Assembly: GCA_946807835.1 (NCBI GenBank)
Contig: OX327695.1
Coordinates: 27,014,501-27,078,500 of the forward strand
DNA length: 64,000 nt
Origin: Ailanthus altissimus
Taxonomy: Eukaryota > Streptophyta > Magnoliopsida > Sapindales > Simaroubaceae
Direction of reading: 5' to 3'
Positions 1 through 12,397 of this stretch are shown here, in pieces. How positions within the stretch are numbered: the stretch's first letter is position 1; each line of letters opens with the position of its first letter. Under the pieces are notes generated by a model that saw only the letters and a list, made by a program, of their open reading frames with translations, ran no database searches and was not told the origin of the DNA. The position numbers were made by a program, and so were the translations under genes.

Positions 1-2419
1 ATAGGTATTTATTCAATAGGGACAAATCAAATATCTTATCCCACGTGTCCCCAAATGAAACACTTAGCAACCTAACAACTTAGGGAACCCAAGGAACAGC
101 AGAAGCCTTGCCAAATCCGCTAAGCACACATGTACCTTATTTACCTGAAATCACCATAAACTATAATGAGTATAAAACTCAGTAAGCATACTAGTTTTTC
201 ATATATCAACTACAAATACATATATGTACACAATGCATGTGTATGATATGCTGTGATCAATCAAAATCATAATCTTATCAAATCACATATCATGTAAGCG
301 CTTACACATTCTTTCAAAACATATTACAGGAATACCATCACTCAACTACTACTTAGTAGGACTTACACATCACATATCACATAATGAGCCAAATGTCACT
401 CGTAGGTGACATACCGTATGAGAGGAATAGTACAAGTGAGGTCTTTAAATCACACATATATAACGCTTATGCCCGAAGGTAAAAGCCAAACCCTCACCCT
501 GATCATCGGTGAGTCCTCTCACATGTACCAATACGCCACCACACGAATGTGATGACTCACACTTCCTTTAGGTACCAATAGGATCCTCCCTACATACGGA
601 ACACATAACATATACCAATCCCGAAGGAAAGGCCACACATAAAGGCTCCACAAATCACATAAAATGCCTACTAAGTTAACAGTGAGTTCAAGTACCCTCA
701 AAATACAAAATATTTCTCATGGACATATTACACTTCAAAAGCTTTCTTTATTAAACACATCTTATTTTGAAAGCTCACTTACAAAAACACGTGTATGTCC
801 ATGCTCAATGTCAATGCTCACATTCAGAAACATATATTCACATTTCATATCAAAATATACTTTGACATAACATAAACATATTCTTAACCCCATTTGCGAA
901 ATCATACAAAACAATTACTATGTTTATTGTGATTTCAGTAAAAAGTCTAGTATACTTACCTCTTAACACTTTCAGCTACAAGGCTTAAATCTCCTTAACC
1001 TATCAATGGAGATTAATCCTTTCATAAGCCTCACAATTCACACAAAATACTTTAAATAGCTTACAAAATTATACACAATGCATTTATCACATCAAATTGG
1101 TCTAAATATTTGGTTTCTCAAAACCTGTCATTCTGACCACTTACACTTAACAAAAATTTCTAATACATCAAATGATGTCCAATTACTCCGAAATCAGAAT
1201 ATATCATTCTTGACTCATATATACTTCTTATATATGAATATTATATCAAAATTCCTACACAATCCATTCCATACACACCATCGAATCCAAACTACAAACC
1301 TGACAGGATCAAGATACTTACTGAACAGTATTCAATCTCCCAATTTTATAAAATCATATACTAACTCAAAAATTATAAAACTACCACATAATTACTCTTG
1401 ACACATATCTCAGTCCATGATAAATATTTGGCTTCCAAATAACTGCCAAAAGTATTTTAAAACTATTTTATTTCATAACTTTAAAAATCTGTTAATCAAA
1501 TACTACAATGAGCTGATAGACTTTAGAAATTCATAACACTTCAACCACATTGATCCAAATTCTCAATTCCGAGTATATCATATTAGACATATAAAATTAT
1601 CATATTCCACAAATTCATAATTTTTGAAGATCATTCAGTAGGACAAACATTGTTCGTCACTGTATTATACTGTTTACACAGGAAATTTCCAGAATTTCAG
1701 GGTCATTTTGGTAAATTCACTATAAATTCAATTTCCAGAATTTTCAATCGATTCAAAGTCTCAGATGATCCTTAACATGTCTAATTTCATATACTCAAAA
1801 TTCAAAACCAGAATCGAATCACAACAATTTATAAAATTCCTAGATCAAGAGATTATCCAGCAGAAATTCCATAATTCATCATGATTTATCAAACTATCTT
1901 ATAGATCATCATCAATTCTCATATGATCTTACGAAATACACAACAAATCCTCAATTATACATATTTTCAGAAATCAAAACTTAAAGGAATTAACTTAATT
2001 TATACCAATAAATTGAGAAATACGTATGATATACCTCTTGAAATTCAAAATTCCAATTTCTTCTTCTTTTTCTTCTTCTTCTCCTCTTTCTCTCTCCTCT
2101 ATTTCTCTCTTCTCTCTCTTAAAATGGGTAGCTCGACCTAAAAATGGTAAATTAGGGTTTAAAAGTGTATTTTTATACTAAGAGGCTAATTTTTGGTATT
2201 TACGAATTTGCCCCCAAAACTTTCAAAGTATAACAATTTGGTCCCTAAAATAAATCTAAAGTCATACAAATAAACCCAATACTAATCGTATATCCTTAAC
2301 CTATAAAATATTACTAATAACAATATATAATTCAAGTATCACCAACATACAAATAAAATACGTATATTTATACATATATAAATACTTATTCTTACCAGTC
2401 GTGGATACTGGTTACTACA
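1..2419 (-). repeat. G1 Ty3/gypsy LTR, truncated by the window edge
   Basis: This is the reverse complement of the solo LTR at 38356-41207, followed base by base with few differences. On the minus strand it starts with TGTAGTAACC (complement of 2410-2419), and position 1 matches about 40776, so roughly 430 bp of its 3' end lies outside the window. It contains the same short open frames as the other copy (complements of 519-701, 664-870, 1078-1401 and 1923-2141). They recur only because the LTR recurs, so I do not call them genes. Its right flank, CTATC at 2420-2424, is the possible target duplication. The site lies in C2 internal sequence, and the C2 copy near 49290 is the same sequence without the insertion. 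Family assignment to a Tekay/Del-type gypsy is inferred from LTR length and termini. Confidence 0.85.
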
Positions 2420-3570
2420 CTATCTCTTATTATTCAAAGTTCTTGAACTACTATTTATTCTGTTCACCTATGCATTGAATAGATTTTTTGTTGTATTTAA
2501 GATATAACGGTCATTCATTAACCGTCACTCAGTTAGCAGAACATTATCATTATCACATAAACATGATGAACTATTCTTAATATTTTTATGATAACCTTCT
2601 TTGTCTACTATAAGGAGTGATATAATTTGCCTAATAATGTTTGACTCAAAATAGCAACTGTACAACATAATGCTTTTGCTAAAATGGAGAAGTGAGTTAA
2701 AAGTCTTATCGGTTATCACATATAGGAAATCTCTATTTTCTAGGTGAAATTGTACGTCTTCTTTCATAACATTATAGCATTTCTCAAATAATGCATCATC
2801 TTGCAGATATGATAATAACAAGTAGTATCTCATGCCTTTCCACACTTAACAACATATATTAATGAAATGTCTATGATTGGTAAACAAATATCTAATGGGT
2901 CAATCTTTCTTAAGTTAAGGTGTCTTGAATAGTAACACTTACTATATCAAACCTTATCACAGTGAAAACACTTTCTATTGTGACTATTCTCTATTTGTGG
3001 TTTGGGTATATCAAATAATTTTTCAGACGGAGCTCTAACTACTTGCAAATCTCATGTGCACATACTCGTGCTGACGATCATTAGACATTGAGGCCAGGAT
3101 ATATGATTTGACTCTTAAATCATTCTTTATCTATTTTTTTAAATAAATTCCTACCTCTTATAAAGCAATAATATCAAAAGTGTCTCTTATCATCTTCTGA
3201 TCAATTATATATCTAAGTTTTTGAATCTTGAACTATTCTAAAATTCATAAGCAAGTTTAAATAATTTTCTTGATACCATATAATTGTTGTGTATAATTCA
3301 AGTGTTTTAACAGATTGCTCATATTTATCTTATCTCTATAAGACAAGTATATTAACTCTATCAAATAAATTAGGAGATGTGTAGTGGAATATTTTTAAAC
3401 ATTAATTAATAACGCTTTAGATCATGATTATAACTATTATATATTTTCTAATCTAAAACGCGCTCTCATTGCTTTACTCAATCCTTTTAATTTCTCGAAC
3501 GAGATAACGATAGTTTAAACACTTTAAACTATACAGTGAGAGGTGGACCGAATTAGTATTTTACTTCAGT

Positions 3571-3860
3571 CTCATGCTAAAGCAATATTGGCCTTTGTAA
3601 ACCCAACAGTAGACAACTCTTGTCAATTGCATCTCATGCAACTCTTACCACTAATCCTAAATACATCTTATCCTCACACTAAAGTAATATTGGGTAATTG
3701 TATTTCAAATTAACTTGTTAATTATCAAATATATATTATTGGCGCTACCCTTACGCTGAAGCAATATTGAATAACACATTTGCATATATTTGACTTATAT
3801 CATATTTTATCGCATAGTCCAAATCACACCGACTAAATCTATCATGCTAAAGAAATATTG
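3571..3860 (-). repeat. Four spaced CAATATT-type motifs in the C2 leader
   Basis: The minus strand carries four near-copies of CAATATTGCTTTAGCRTGAG, at about 3571-3590, 3672-3691, 3749-3769 and 3842-3860. Start-to-start spacings are roughly 101, 77 and 93 bp. The same motif with similar spacing is present in the C3 element at 42581-42863. Function unknown. Confidence 0.7.
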
Positions 3861-4189
3861 AAAAAGACCGTAGTGACCTATCTAACACCTATTGACAAGA
3901 CGGATCATTTAAAATATTATCTCATAATACAATAAAATTCAATTTGATTAAGAGAGATTTTTAAACACATGCACTTATCTCATGAGAAGGTGATTCTTAA
4001 TCAGATATTTATTTTTGTGCAAACACAACAAACCCTCACCAGTAGGGCTCCCATTGTGATTATTAACACAAAAATATAATTCCAGTTTATAATGCAAAAT
4101 AATAACTTTTATCATTGCATCTTATAAGCCCCAACATATATATTAATATTTTCTAAATAATTTAAAAAATATATTAATTTTTTTAACAT

Positions 4190-4510
4190 TACAGCACCAT
4201 GGTGTTGGGCTACCAATGCTGCAGGGTTCAAGGTAATGCCCTAACGCCACGGCGTTAGCCCTTTAGTGCTGGGGCAATGAAGCCCCAATGTCACTGCCCT
4301 GGCTTACCAGTACTGCAGCATTAAAGGTCATCATTTCCAGCGCTGCGGTGCCAAGTTCAAACACTAAAGAACACTGCGGCACTGGGGCCTAAAAGCCCTA
4401 ATACCGGGACATTCTTCATCCAACGCCATGACGTTCTTTATCTAATGCTGCGCCGTTCATCATGAACGTTGTGACATTAGACATGAATGTTTCAGCGTTC
4501 TAGGTGTTGT
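4190..4510 (-). repeat. GC-rich degenerate word tract in the C2 leader
   Basis: This GC-rich island in AT-rich sequence is built from related short, partly self-complementary words such as AACGCCACGGCGTT, AACGCCATGACGTTC, AATGCTGCGCCGTTC and AACGTTGTGACATT. It sits between the primer-binding site and the gag side. Related words occur at 19810-19850 and 49970-50080 (other C2 copies) and at 41950-42160 (C3). Confidence 0.65.
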
Positions 4511-4614
4511 TTTCATCGGTTTTGTATTTTCAACACTTGAAATGCACCACAATAGCCCCATAACTTATCCTATGATATGTCAAACACTAAAAAACACCAA
4601 ATTAACACAAAATT

Positions 4615-4627
4615 GCTCTGATATCAA
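4615..4627 (-). other. Primer-binding site of C2 (initiator-Met tRNA type)
   Basis: The minus strand reads TTGATATCAGAGC directly after the LTR end. This is one mismatch from the TGGTATCAGAGC primer-binding site common in plant copia elements. It fixes the 5'/3' orientation of the element and the LTR boundary at 4629. Confidence 0.8.
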
Positions 4628-4628
4628 T

Positions 4629-6195
4629 TAGCGGGTGTTGATTATTTTAGGGTGTATGCATGTGGTGTATGTGTTCATCATACAAATATATATATATCTC
4701 ATACATATACAAGCATAGGGTGTATGCATGTGGTGTATGTATTCATCATACAAATATATATATCTCATACATATACAAGCATAATAGAAGATTAAAAATT
4801 ATACAATGAACACATACACACACAAATATATATTTATAATTAATAAAATTAATTACAGAATTGAGAAATTTCACCCATAAAACTTTTGGATTAAAATGTT
4901 TGAAGTCCACATGAAATAAACTTGTTGACAATTCTAATAATCTACTTGAATAGTTTTAATTAGCTAAAATAACAGTATAATCTAGCATTGGTTTAACACT
5001 TAAACTATTTAGATTAACACTTAATCTAATAGAATTAAATTACTTTATATTTTGTTCAACACTTGAACAATTAAAACAAACAATTAATTATAACAATTAA
5101 TAGCCTTTTGTTTTTACTTTGATATTTTAACACTTAAAACATGAAAAATAAGAATTCAAATTTCAATTCTATCAAATTAAAATGGCCAGCCAAAAATTGT
5201 AAATTTTTTTAAATTTTGAATTTCATTTCACTTTATATACTAATGCATAAATTTTAAATAAATTTGAATTTTATTTGCATTTAATTTAACTATTCACTTA
5301 ATTAAGGTTAATATTTAACTTTAGTTGAGTTATATTAACTTAACCCTTAAGTTAACAAATATCTAACTAACTTAACTCTAGAGTTAACTATTAACCTTAG
5401 TTAGGTTAATATTTATTTAACAATAAAAAATATCTAGATATTTATTTAACCTAACTATAATTAACAATTAATCATAGTTTAGTTAAGCATAAATAGCTTT
5501 TAGCCTAACCTATGATTAACAATTAATCATGGTTCAGTTAGATTTTTTATTTAATTATTATTTAAATAAATATCTTAATTATTTAATAATTAAATGATCA
5601 ATAAAATGAAATTATCATTATACCCTTACTAAGTTACCAAGTTAACCTAAAATGGGTCTCACTATAACCATATACTTTAATTAACTTAATCGAAGTAATT
5701 TATTATATTTTTACTGTATTGAACTATTCAATATGGTGTACTACCCTAGTACTCACCGAGTACACTTTATATTGTAAATTCATCGATAGACCCACATCGA
5801 TGAAAATATATCAAGAACTAATGTTTAAGAACATACTTGTATAAAGATATTTCCTAGCTTCTATTGCACTTCTTTGCAATTATGTCATTTTTAGTGTATT
5901 CTCATGTCATTGTCCTATTTCAGACAAGACTTCTAACTCTTAGAATTTTGCTGACTCTTATGATCTATTAACTCTTAATATTTATAACTTTCATCATTGC
6001 TAACTCTTAACCCTAATCTAAACTCTTTTAGATCAGATTTAAACTCTTTCAAATCATACAATATCTGTAATATTACAAGCTTAATACCATATAATATTTA
6101 ATATTAACAATTTTATTTGAAATATTTATTATATAAATATTAAACAATTAATATTCATATAATATTAGAATGACACGTAAGTACCAACTCCAACA
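4629..6195 (-). repeat. C2 5' LTR, short form
   Basis: The boundary at 4629 is set by the adjacent primer-binding site (TAGCGGGTGTTG, from TGTTGGGTGTTG). The other end is CTCCAACA at 6188-6195. The LTR is extremely AT-rich, with runs of TTAACC/GGTTAA words. It lacks a block of about 745 bp that is present in longer copies (21780-22520, 30930-31640). The sequence after 6195 is C1 gag leader, and the same LTR/gag-leader junction recurs at 24009/24010 and 51641/51642. Confidence 0.8.
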
Positions 6196-7280
6196 CAATT
6201 CCCATGGCCACCACATAAATTTCACCATGTATAATAATGAAGCTGAATCAAACACTGCCAATGTAACATCCAACAACCAAACCAATATCATACCTAGCTA
6301 TATCAAACAATTTCACTACCTTAAAACTTGATCGATAGAACTACCAGATTTGGAAATCTTAACTTTTTCCAACCATTCGTAGTCATGATCTGGAAGCCTT
6401 CATCAATGGCTCTAGAAGAAAACTCGACTCCATTATTATTACAGTAGATGAGAAAGACAATATTACTCCAACTCTTAATCTAGATTATGCATAATGTGTG
6501 ACGCAAGATCAGCTCTTGCTCCGTTGGCTTTTGTCTTCTATGACAGAAACCATTGTATGTACCATGGTAAATTATGTCTCATTTCATGAGCTTTAGACAA
6601 CCATATAGAATTTTTTCTTATCCCAATCAAAGGCAAGAGTGTTGTAACTCTATATGCAACTTCAGACAACCAAAAAATGAGGTACAACTGTGAGTGATTA
6701 TTTTACAAAAATAAAAACCTTGGCTGATTACTTAGTTCCTGCAGGAAATCCAGTCAATGATGAGGATTTAGTATTATATATTTTGGCTAGATTTGGTGTT
6801 GAATTTTATTCCGTAATTGTAAATATTACCTTAAGATATGAATTACCTCTACTACAAGAGGTATTTGCCATGGTTCTTAACCATAAAAGCATGATTGATA
6901 AGCTAACTACCCACTCAACTCTGGATATGCAAGCCAATATTGCTCAAACCAATTCCATTGCTCAAAACTCTAGATAAAGGAGAAATAATATTGAAAGATG
7001 GAACTTTACCAGAGGTAGAGGTAGAGGTAAAGGAAAGTCATCTGGAGGTAGAACTAACAATAACAATAAAGTTCATAAGAACAAAGTTCATAATAACAAA
7101 GTTTACAATAACAACAACAACAACAACAACAACAAACCTGTGTGTCAAATGTATGAAAAACTAGGACACATTATTGCCAATTGTTGGCATAGGTTTGATA
7201 ACAATTATGTTAGACCACAAAATAAAAACAACACACAATAGCCTATATAGCAGTATCAGATGACACTACTGATCAAAAAT
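6196..7280 (+). pseudogene. C1 copia gag (broken)
   Basis: Gag of a Ty1/copia element, probably of the Ale/Retrofit type. A degraded start near 6228 reads like a gag N-terminus (N-N-F-T-T-L-K-L-D-R type). The clearest frame is 6690-6977, containing LADYLVPAGNPVNDEDLVLY and the usual gag helices. An RG/N-rich stretch follows, with an (AAC)n run at 7107-7133, then the zinc knuckle near 7144. The knuckle reads C-x2-Y-x4-H-x4-C, so its second cysteine is replaced by tyrosine. Frameshifts and stops separate the parts. Copies lie at 24010-25006 and 51642-52530. Confidence 0.8.
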
Positions 7281-7379
7281 GGTATATTGATAGTTAAGTT
7301 ACTAAGGTTCACAATACCCCATTTTCCCTTTTAGCTAAATTAATAAAGTAACATCCACCAGGATTAGTCAAAGTTAGTC

Positions 7380-8300
7380 TTAGGATTGAATTCAGAAAAG
7401 AAAATATCCTTTAATTTGTTTAAATTGCTTTATATGAAGTTAGGACATCCCAATCTAAATATAATGAAGCAAATCATAAAAGAGTCTAAGGACTTCCTTC
7501 AATTCAATAAAATTAAATTTGATTCTTTTAATAATCTCAATTCTGTTCTCATTGTCAATATAGCAAAGCATGTAAATTAAATTATGGTGTTTCAATATCT
7601 AAAACTCAAAAACCTTTAGAATTAATTCACACTGATCTTTAGGGACCGGTCGCCATAAAATTAACTCAAGGCTACAATTACTACATAAGTTTCCTAGATG
7701 ACTACACCATATATACTTGGGTTTATCACTTGAATACCAAGTTAGAGACATACACTACTTTTGTGCAATTCAAAGTTTTAGTTGAAAAATAATTTGAACT
7801 AAAAGTGTTCAATCTGATAAGGGTGATGAATTTAGACCACTTTTTTTAAATATCTTGAACAACAAAGAATTATATTTAGGCATCCTTGCCCATACACTCA
7901 TTAATAGAATAGTAAAATTGAAAGAAAGCATAAACATCTTATAGAGATAGCACTAACATTATTATCACAGGCTGATATGCAATTATGTTTTTGGTGGGAA
8001 GCATTGTTTCAGCCACTTATCTTATAAATCAATTACCAACACCAGTCCTAGATAAATTATCAACATTTTAGAAGCTATTCAACACAAATCTAGATTATAC
8101 GTTTAAAAAACCATTTGGTTGTATATGCTATCTATTTCTAAGACCTTATTACAATATAAAATTACAATTCAGCACAAGTAAATGTGTTTTCATTGGATAT
8201 AGTCAAAGTCATAAAGGGTATAGATGTCTTAGTGAATCTGAAAAAAGTTACATTGCCCGAAATGCTATTTTTAATGAGGAAGAGTTTTCTTTCATTCTTG
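7380..8300 (+). pseudogene. C1 copia GAG-pre-integrase and integrase (broken)
   Basis: The 7386-7580 frame carries the pre-integrase signature YMKLGHPNLNIMKQ. Downstream, across several frame breaks, the integrase core is readable: H-T-D-L near 7627 with the following Trp codon now TAG, SFLDDYT near 7688, QSDKGDEF near 7817, and the IERKHKHLIEMALTL segment near 7917. The three acidic positions of the D,D(35)E core can still be located. Stops such as TAG for Trp and Gln show it is dead. Confidence 0.8.
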
Positions 8301-8759
8301 ATCCCAACTTTGGCAATAAATCAACATCTAGATTCACCCATGATGTCATAAGTTCTTGTCAAACACTTTTTCCTCAACTTTTTACACATTATAGAAGGAG
8401 ATCTATTACAAAACAGCTTTGTTACAAATCTAAGAACAACATCCTTATCAGTAACACCATGTCCTTACTTTGCTTCTTCACATCCAAAATCAAAGTCATC
8501 ATAAGTTGCCTTCTCCATCTAACACCTTTCCACTAGATGACCAGATCACTTACCATCTCAAATATCAGAATCTCAAATTGTTCAATATATATTAGATACT
8601 TACACTACACATTCTAACTCGTAACATCAATCTTTCATAGCACCTATACATCCCATGATCACTCAAGCTAAAGTAGGTATCTTCAAACATAATGTTTTTT
8701 TTAAACACTACCTCATAAGCCAACTTTATCACTCATACCATTCCTTCTACTGTTAAGGA

Positions 8760-9480
8760 AGCATTCTGAAATGACAAGTGGTTAAAGGCTATGCAAGCAA
8801 GATATAGAGCTCTTATGATCAACAATACTTAGGACTTAAGTTTCATCGTTTACAAATCAAAACTTTATTGGCAACAAATGGATTTATAAAGTTAAATATC
8901 AACCCGATGGTACTGTTGAAAGATACAAAGCGCAATTAATTGCTAAGGGCTTTTATCAAGTTGCTGGAATAAACTACTTTGAAACATATAGTCCAATGGC
9001 TAAAACACGTACAGTGATAATGATTCTAAGCTTAACAGTAATGAAAGCATGGGAAGTAAGGCAAATAGATGTCAATAATATCTTTCTAAATAGAGACTTA
9101 CAAGAAGATGTTTTCATGTAACAACTAAAGGGATTTGTGAATTCTAATAAGCCTCTACATGTATGCAAGTTAAACAAAACTCTGTATAGGCTAAAATAGG
9201 CACTTGGAGCCTGGTTTAAGAAACTTAAAGCAGTTTTACTTAGTTGGAAATTTAAAATGCTAGATCAGATCCTACATTGTTTATCCAACACAAGAATTCT
9301 CACATCACCTATGTTTTAGTTTATATGGATGATATTCTTGTTACAGGCAGTAATTCAGCAGCAGTGAAGCAAGTCATTACTAATTTAAATAGGAAGTTTA
9401 CTTTAAAGAATCTGGAACCCTTACATTACTTCTTTGAAATCAAAGTTACCAGAGATAAACAAGGAATGAAGTTCTTATAA
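8760..9480 (+). pseudogene. C1 copia reverse transcriptase (broken)
   Basis: Copia RT_2 domain. KWIYKVKYQPDGTVERYKAQ begins near 8878, then FETYSPMAKT and RQIDVNNIFLNRDLQEDVF near 9058. The catalytic YMDD (9322-9333) lies in the open frame 9277-9480. In-frame TAA and TAG codons (for example near 9120 and 9197) and a frameshift before YMDD disable it. The best-preserved paralog is at 52540-53345. Confidence 0.85.
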
Positions 9481-10280
9481 GCCAAATATATCAATGACTT
9501 GTTGTAGAAAATAAATATGAGTTAAGCTAAGAGTTATGCTACTCTAATGATTACTAATAAAAAATGTATCAAAGAGGCGGGAAACACTTTCACAGATCTT
9601 AAACTTTATAGAAGTACAATTGATGCTCTGTAATATCTCACAACTACAAGACTTAAAATAGCATATGTAGTAAATAAACTTAGTTAGTTTATAGAATTTC
9701 CCTCAATTATACACTGGTAAGCATGTAAAAGGTTACTAAGATATCTCAGGGGCACATGGATCAAGGTTGATAATTTCCAAATCAGGATAAATTGCACTGA
9801 CTGCCTATAGTGATGCTGGCAAGGCTTGTGACATAATGGATAAAAAGTTTGTAGGAGGCTATTGTATCTTTCTTAGAAATAATTTGGTATCTTGGTCATT
9901 AAAGAAACAAAATGTAGTTGCCAAATTCAACTGTGAATCATAATATAGAGCCATTGCTCATGTCATAGCTGAAATCTTCTGGTTAATGTCTTTGTTATTA
10001 TAAATATTGATTTACTTACTTCAACATCATTTTTTCTCTGTAGCAATACAAGTGAAACTACATTGACAGCAAATCCCATTCATCATGGAAGAACTAAATA
10101 TATGGAAATTGACATTCATTTCATTCGAGATAAAGTTTCAAACAAAGAAATTGTCATTGAACATATACCTACTGAAGAGCAAATTGCTGATATATTTGCC
10201 AAACCTCTCATTGGCAGTAAGTTTCACTACTTGAAGAACAAGTTGAAAGTTCATTTTTCTTATTTCAGCTTGAAGGGGAA
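9481..10280 (+). pseudogene. C1 copia RNase H and polypurine tract
   Basis: The frame continues past a stop at 9478-9480 into RNase H (AYSDAG near 9805, VGGYCIFL near 9850, then the C-terminal block IVIEHIPTEEQIADIFAKPL near 10152). The 10063-10350 frame is the conserved end of copia pol and runs on into the LTR, as is usual. The purine tract TGAAGGGGAA (10271-10280) directly precedes the LTR start TGTTAGAG. Confidence 0.85.
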
Positions 10281-11986
10281 TGTTAGAGATAAGTCTCTAG
10301 ATCAGCACACAACGTTATTTGATGGCTTTGTGACTGAACAAAAAATGTGATAAGACTTATCATATCACGTTGCAGAAAAGATTTTAAAAATTTTTATATC
10401 TATTTTAAGTTAGCAACAATAGGGTATGAGAAAATTATCTCAATTGTGAATTTTTCATAGATGTTTTCTGTTAACATCAACAAATCTTTCATGGTATATC
10501 TCCTACCAATGAACTGCTCATGTGGGCGAGTTGAAAATTGCAGAAAATCTAAATTTGTGTTCTTAATTTTTTTCTCTTTAGAAAAAATTTAGCCCAAATG
10601 AAGCACTAATGAAGAATACATAAAAGTAGTTCTAAAACATCATTTTATAGTACAAAAATCCTTATGTTATCTAAACTCTTAATCCTAATAGGATTAAGAT
10701 AAAATAATATCTTTATATTATTTTAATTTAGATAATTAAAATGATAAATATAATATCTAATATTACCTTTAATTAAATAATTTAGATAATTCATAATTAT
10801 TTAATTTAATTAAATAATCTAATTATTTATTTAATTCTATAACTATTATGGATTGGGTCGGTAATTGATTACGCCTAACAAATTTAATCAAATTAAACAT
10901 GAGCCAATTAAATTAATTAATTGGTCCTAATAAGTTTAATCAAATTAAACTTGAGCCAATTAATATTTTAAATCAAACAATTAATTTAATAGTTTATTTC
11001 AATGTTTATGAAGCCAGCATGGAGACTTGATGGACTTACAAAATTAAACTCTAATAAATTAAATCATTTGATTAAACTTTTTAATCGATATGATTTTATT
11101 TATTAACTTTATTTTACTCTAATAAAAATAAAAATTGTCTTTATCCATTTAATAATCATTTTATATAGATTAATCCTCTACAAGTGTTTATGATTAGAGT
11201 TAGGTCGAGTGTCCCTTAATCTCTCTAATTACATTTTTATCATTGATCCATATTGATCTACATTGATCCTCTTTTAAATATTTAATTTGTGAATTTCACA
11301 AATTTATTATTTTCTTTAACTTTTAAGGAAAACTGAGCACTCATTATGTTAAACATCATAATTAATTAATAAGAGAACAACTTATCTAACTTCATTTCAG
11401 AAGGCATGAATTCTATATCTGTGAGAAATGTTTCTAGCAATCTATTTTGTTACATTTATAAAACACTTTGTAATTGACTGTAAATCTTTTATAATCTTTC
11501 TCTTGTAAATTAATAAACATAATTCAATGAATAAGAGTTCATTAATTAGATTATGATTAAGCCATATATAATTACATTGTGATAAAATAAATTCTCTTTA
11601 CTAACACAGATGAATAGTGAATTAATTTTATCGTGGTCCAGTACTAGATAATCAATATTATACAAAGTGCCTTCATTGTTTTATGTGAACACATAACATG
11701 ATCCGAATAAGACTATTGTATACAATATATAAATGGATCGCACTTATAGTCTATCAAAATAAAATTTTCGTCTTCATCCAAACTAACGACAAGTTTAAAT
11801 TATTATGCTTAAATTTAATCTTTTCGTACATAATTATTATATATTAAGTTTAAGGTTATAGATAATAACAAAAAAAATTTATGATATTTGAATAAAAATA
11901 ATCATAATTACAAATATAATATTAAATAAATAATTTTTATTAATTATTTTTAATAATATTTAAATATAAATAATTATGCTTTTACA
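10281..11986 (+). repeat. C1 3' LTR
   Basis: It starts with TGTTAGAGATAAG after the polypurine tract. The end is placed at CTTTTACA, where it parts from the paralogs at 57009 and 54135. The body is AT-rich. No matching 5' LTR exists at 6196, where C2 LTR sequence abuts the gag leader. The LTR ends about 410 bp upstream of the dehydrin start codon, on the same strand. Confidence 0.7.
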
Positions 11987-12174
11987 TCACACCTCGAGTA
12001 ATATAATTTGAACTATAGAAATAAGAATGAGCTAATTGTATTTGATTTGAATTGTAAATCTTATCACAGCATTTGTATGTAATGACTGCCACTATGTAAT
12101 GTTGACATTAAGTTAAAAGAATTTTTGATAAAGTGCTATCTTATCTTTTTTTTTTTTTTATCTATCTAACTGAA

Positions 12175-12181
12175 ACGTGGC
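12175..12181 (+). promoter_or_regulatory. ABRE / G-box-like element
   Basis: ACGTGGC lies 59 bp upstream of the TATA box. This is the core bound by ABF/AREB bZIP factors in ABA- and drought-induced LEA and dehydrin promoters. It is preserved at 54327-54333 and 57196-57202 in both broken paralogs. Confidence 0.7.
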
Positions 12182-12233
12182 GCCTGTAATAACTAGCAGC
12201 TGGTGCTATGCGCGTTGATGATCTTCGATTCTC

Positions 12234-12244
12234 TATATATATAA
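12234..12244 (+). promoter_or_regulatory. TATA box of the dehydrin gene
   Basis: TATATATATAA lies 154 bp upstream of the ATG. The same box is present in the paralog at 54386-54396. Confidence 0.75.
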
Positions 12245-12397
12245 GCTTGAACCCGCTTAAGGTTCAAGCATTACATTGTCGTAGACTAGCATAACATTAA
12301 GCCAAAGTCATAAGTTGGCAATTGCGTTTTCTGATCTGCATTTATAGTTAGGTTCGGTGATAGTTACTGTTACTTGTTTGTCTCTTTACCTTTGAAG

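Larger units (their letters stand above)
2420..4628 (-). mobile_element. C2 Ty1/copia, 5' internal region (leader and gag-side remnants)
   Basis: Read on the minus strand from the primer-binding site at 4615-4627, this is leader and gag-side sequence of a copia element whose 5' LTR is 4629-6195. It holds a GC-rich leader tract (4190-4510), four copies of a CAATATT motif (3571-3860) and a degraded 106-residue frame at 2525-2845 that I cannot assign to a named domain. The same frame recurs in decayed form at 49380-49850, which supports an element origin rather than a host gene. The 3' half of the element is missing here, because a G1 LTR lies across it at 2419. Confidence 0.7.
11987..12397 (+). 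promoter_or_regulatory. Dehydrin promoter and 5' leader
   Basis: Host sequence between the C1 LTR and the dehydrin ATG. An ABA-response element core ACGTGGC lies at 12175-12181 and a strong TATA box TATATATATAA at 12234-12244, which puts transcription start near 12270 and gives a leader of about 125 nt. A T-run at 12147-12159 precedes the ABRE. The stretch from about 12047 is conserved in two damaged paralogs (54190-54548 and 57070-57220). That conservation marks it as original promoter and not element sequence. Confidence 0.75.
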
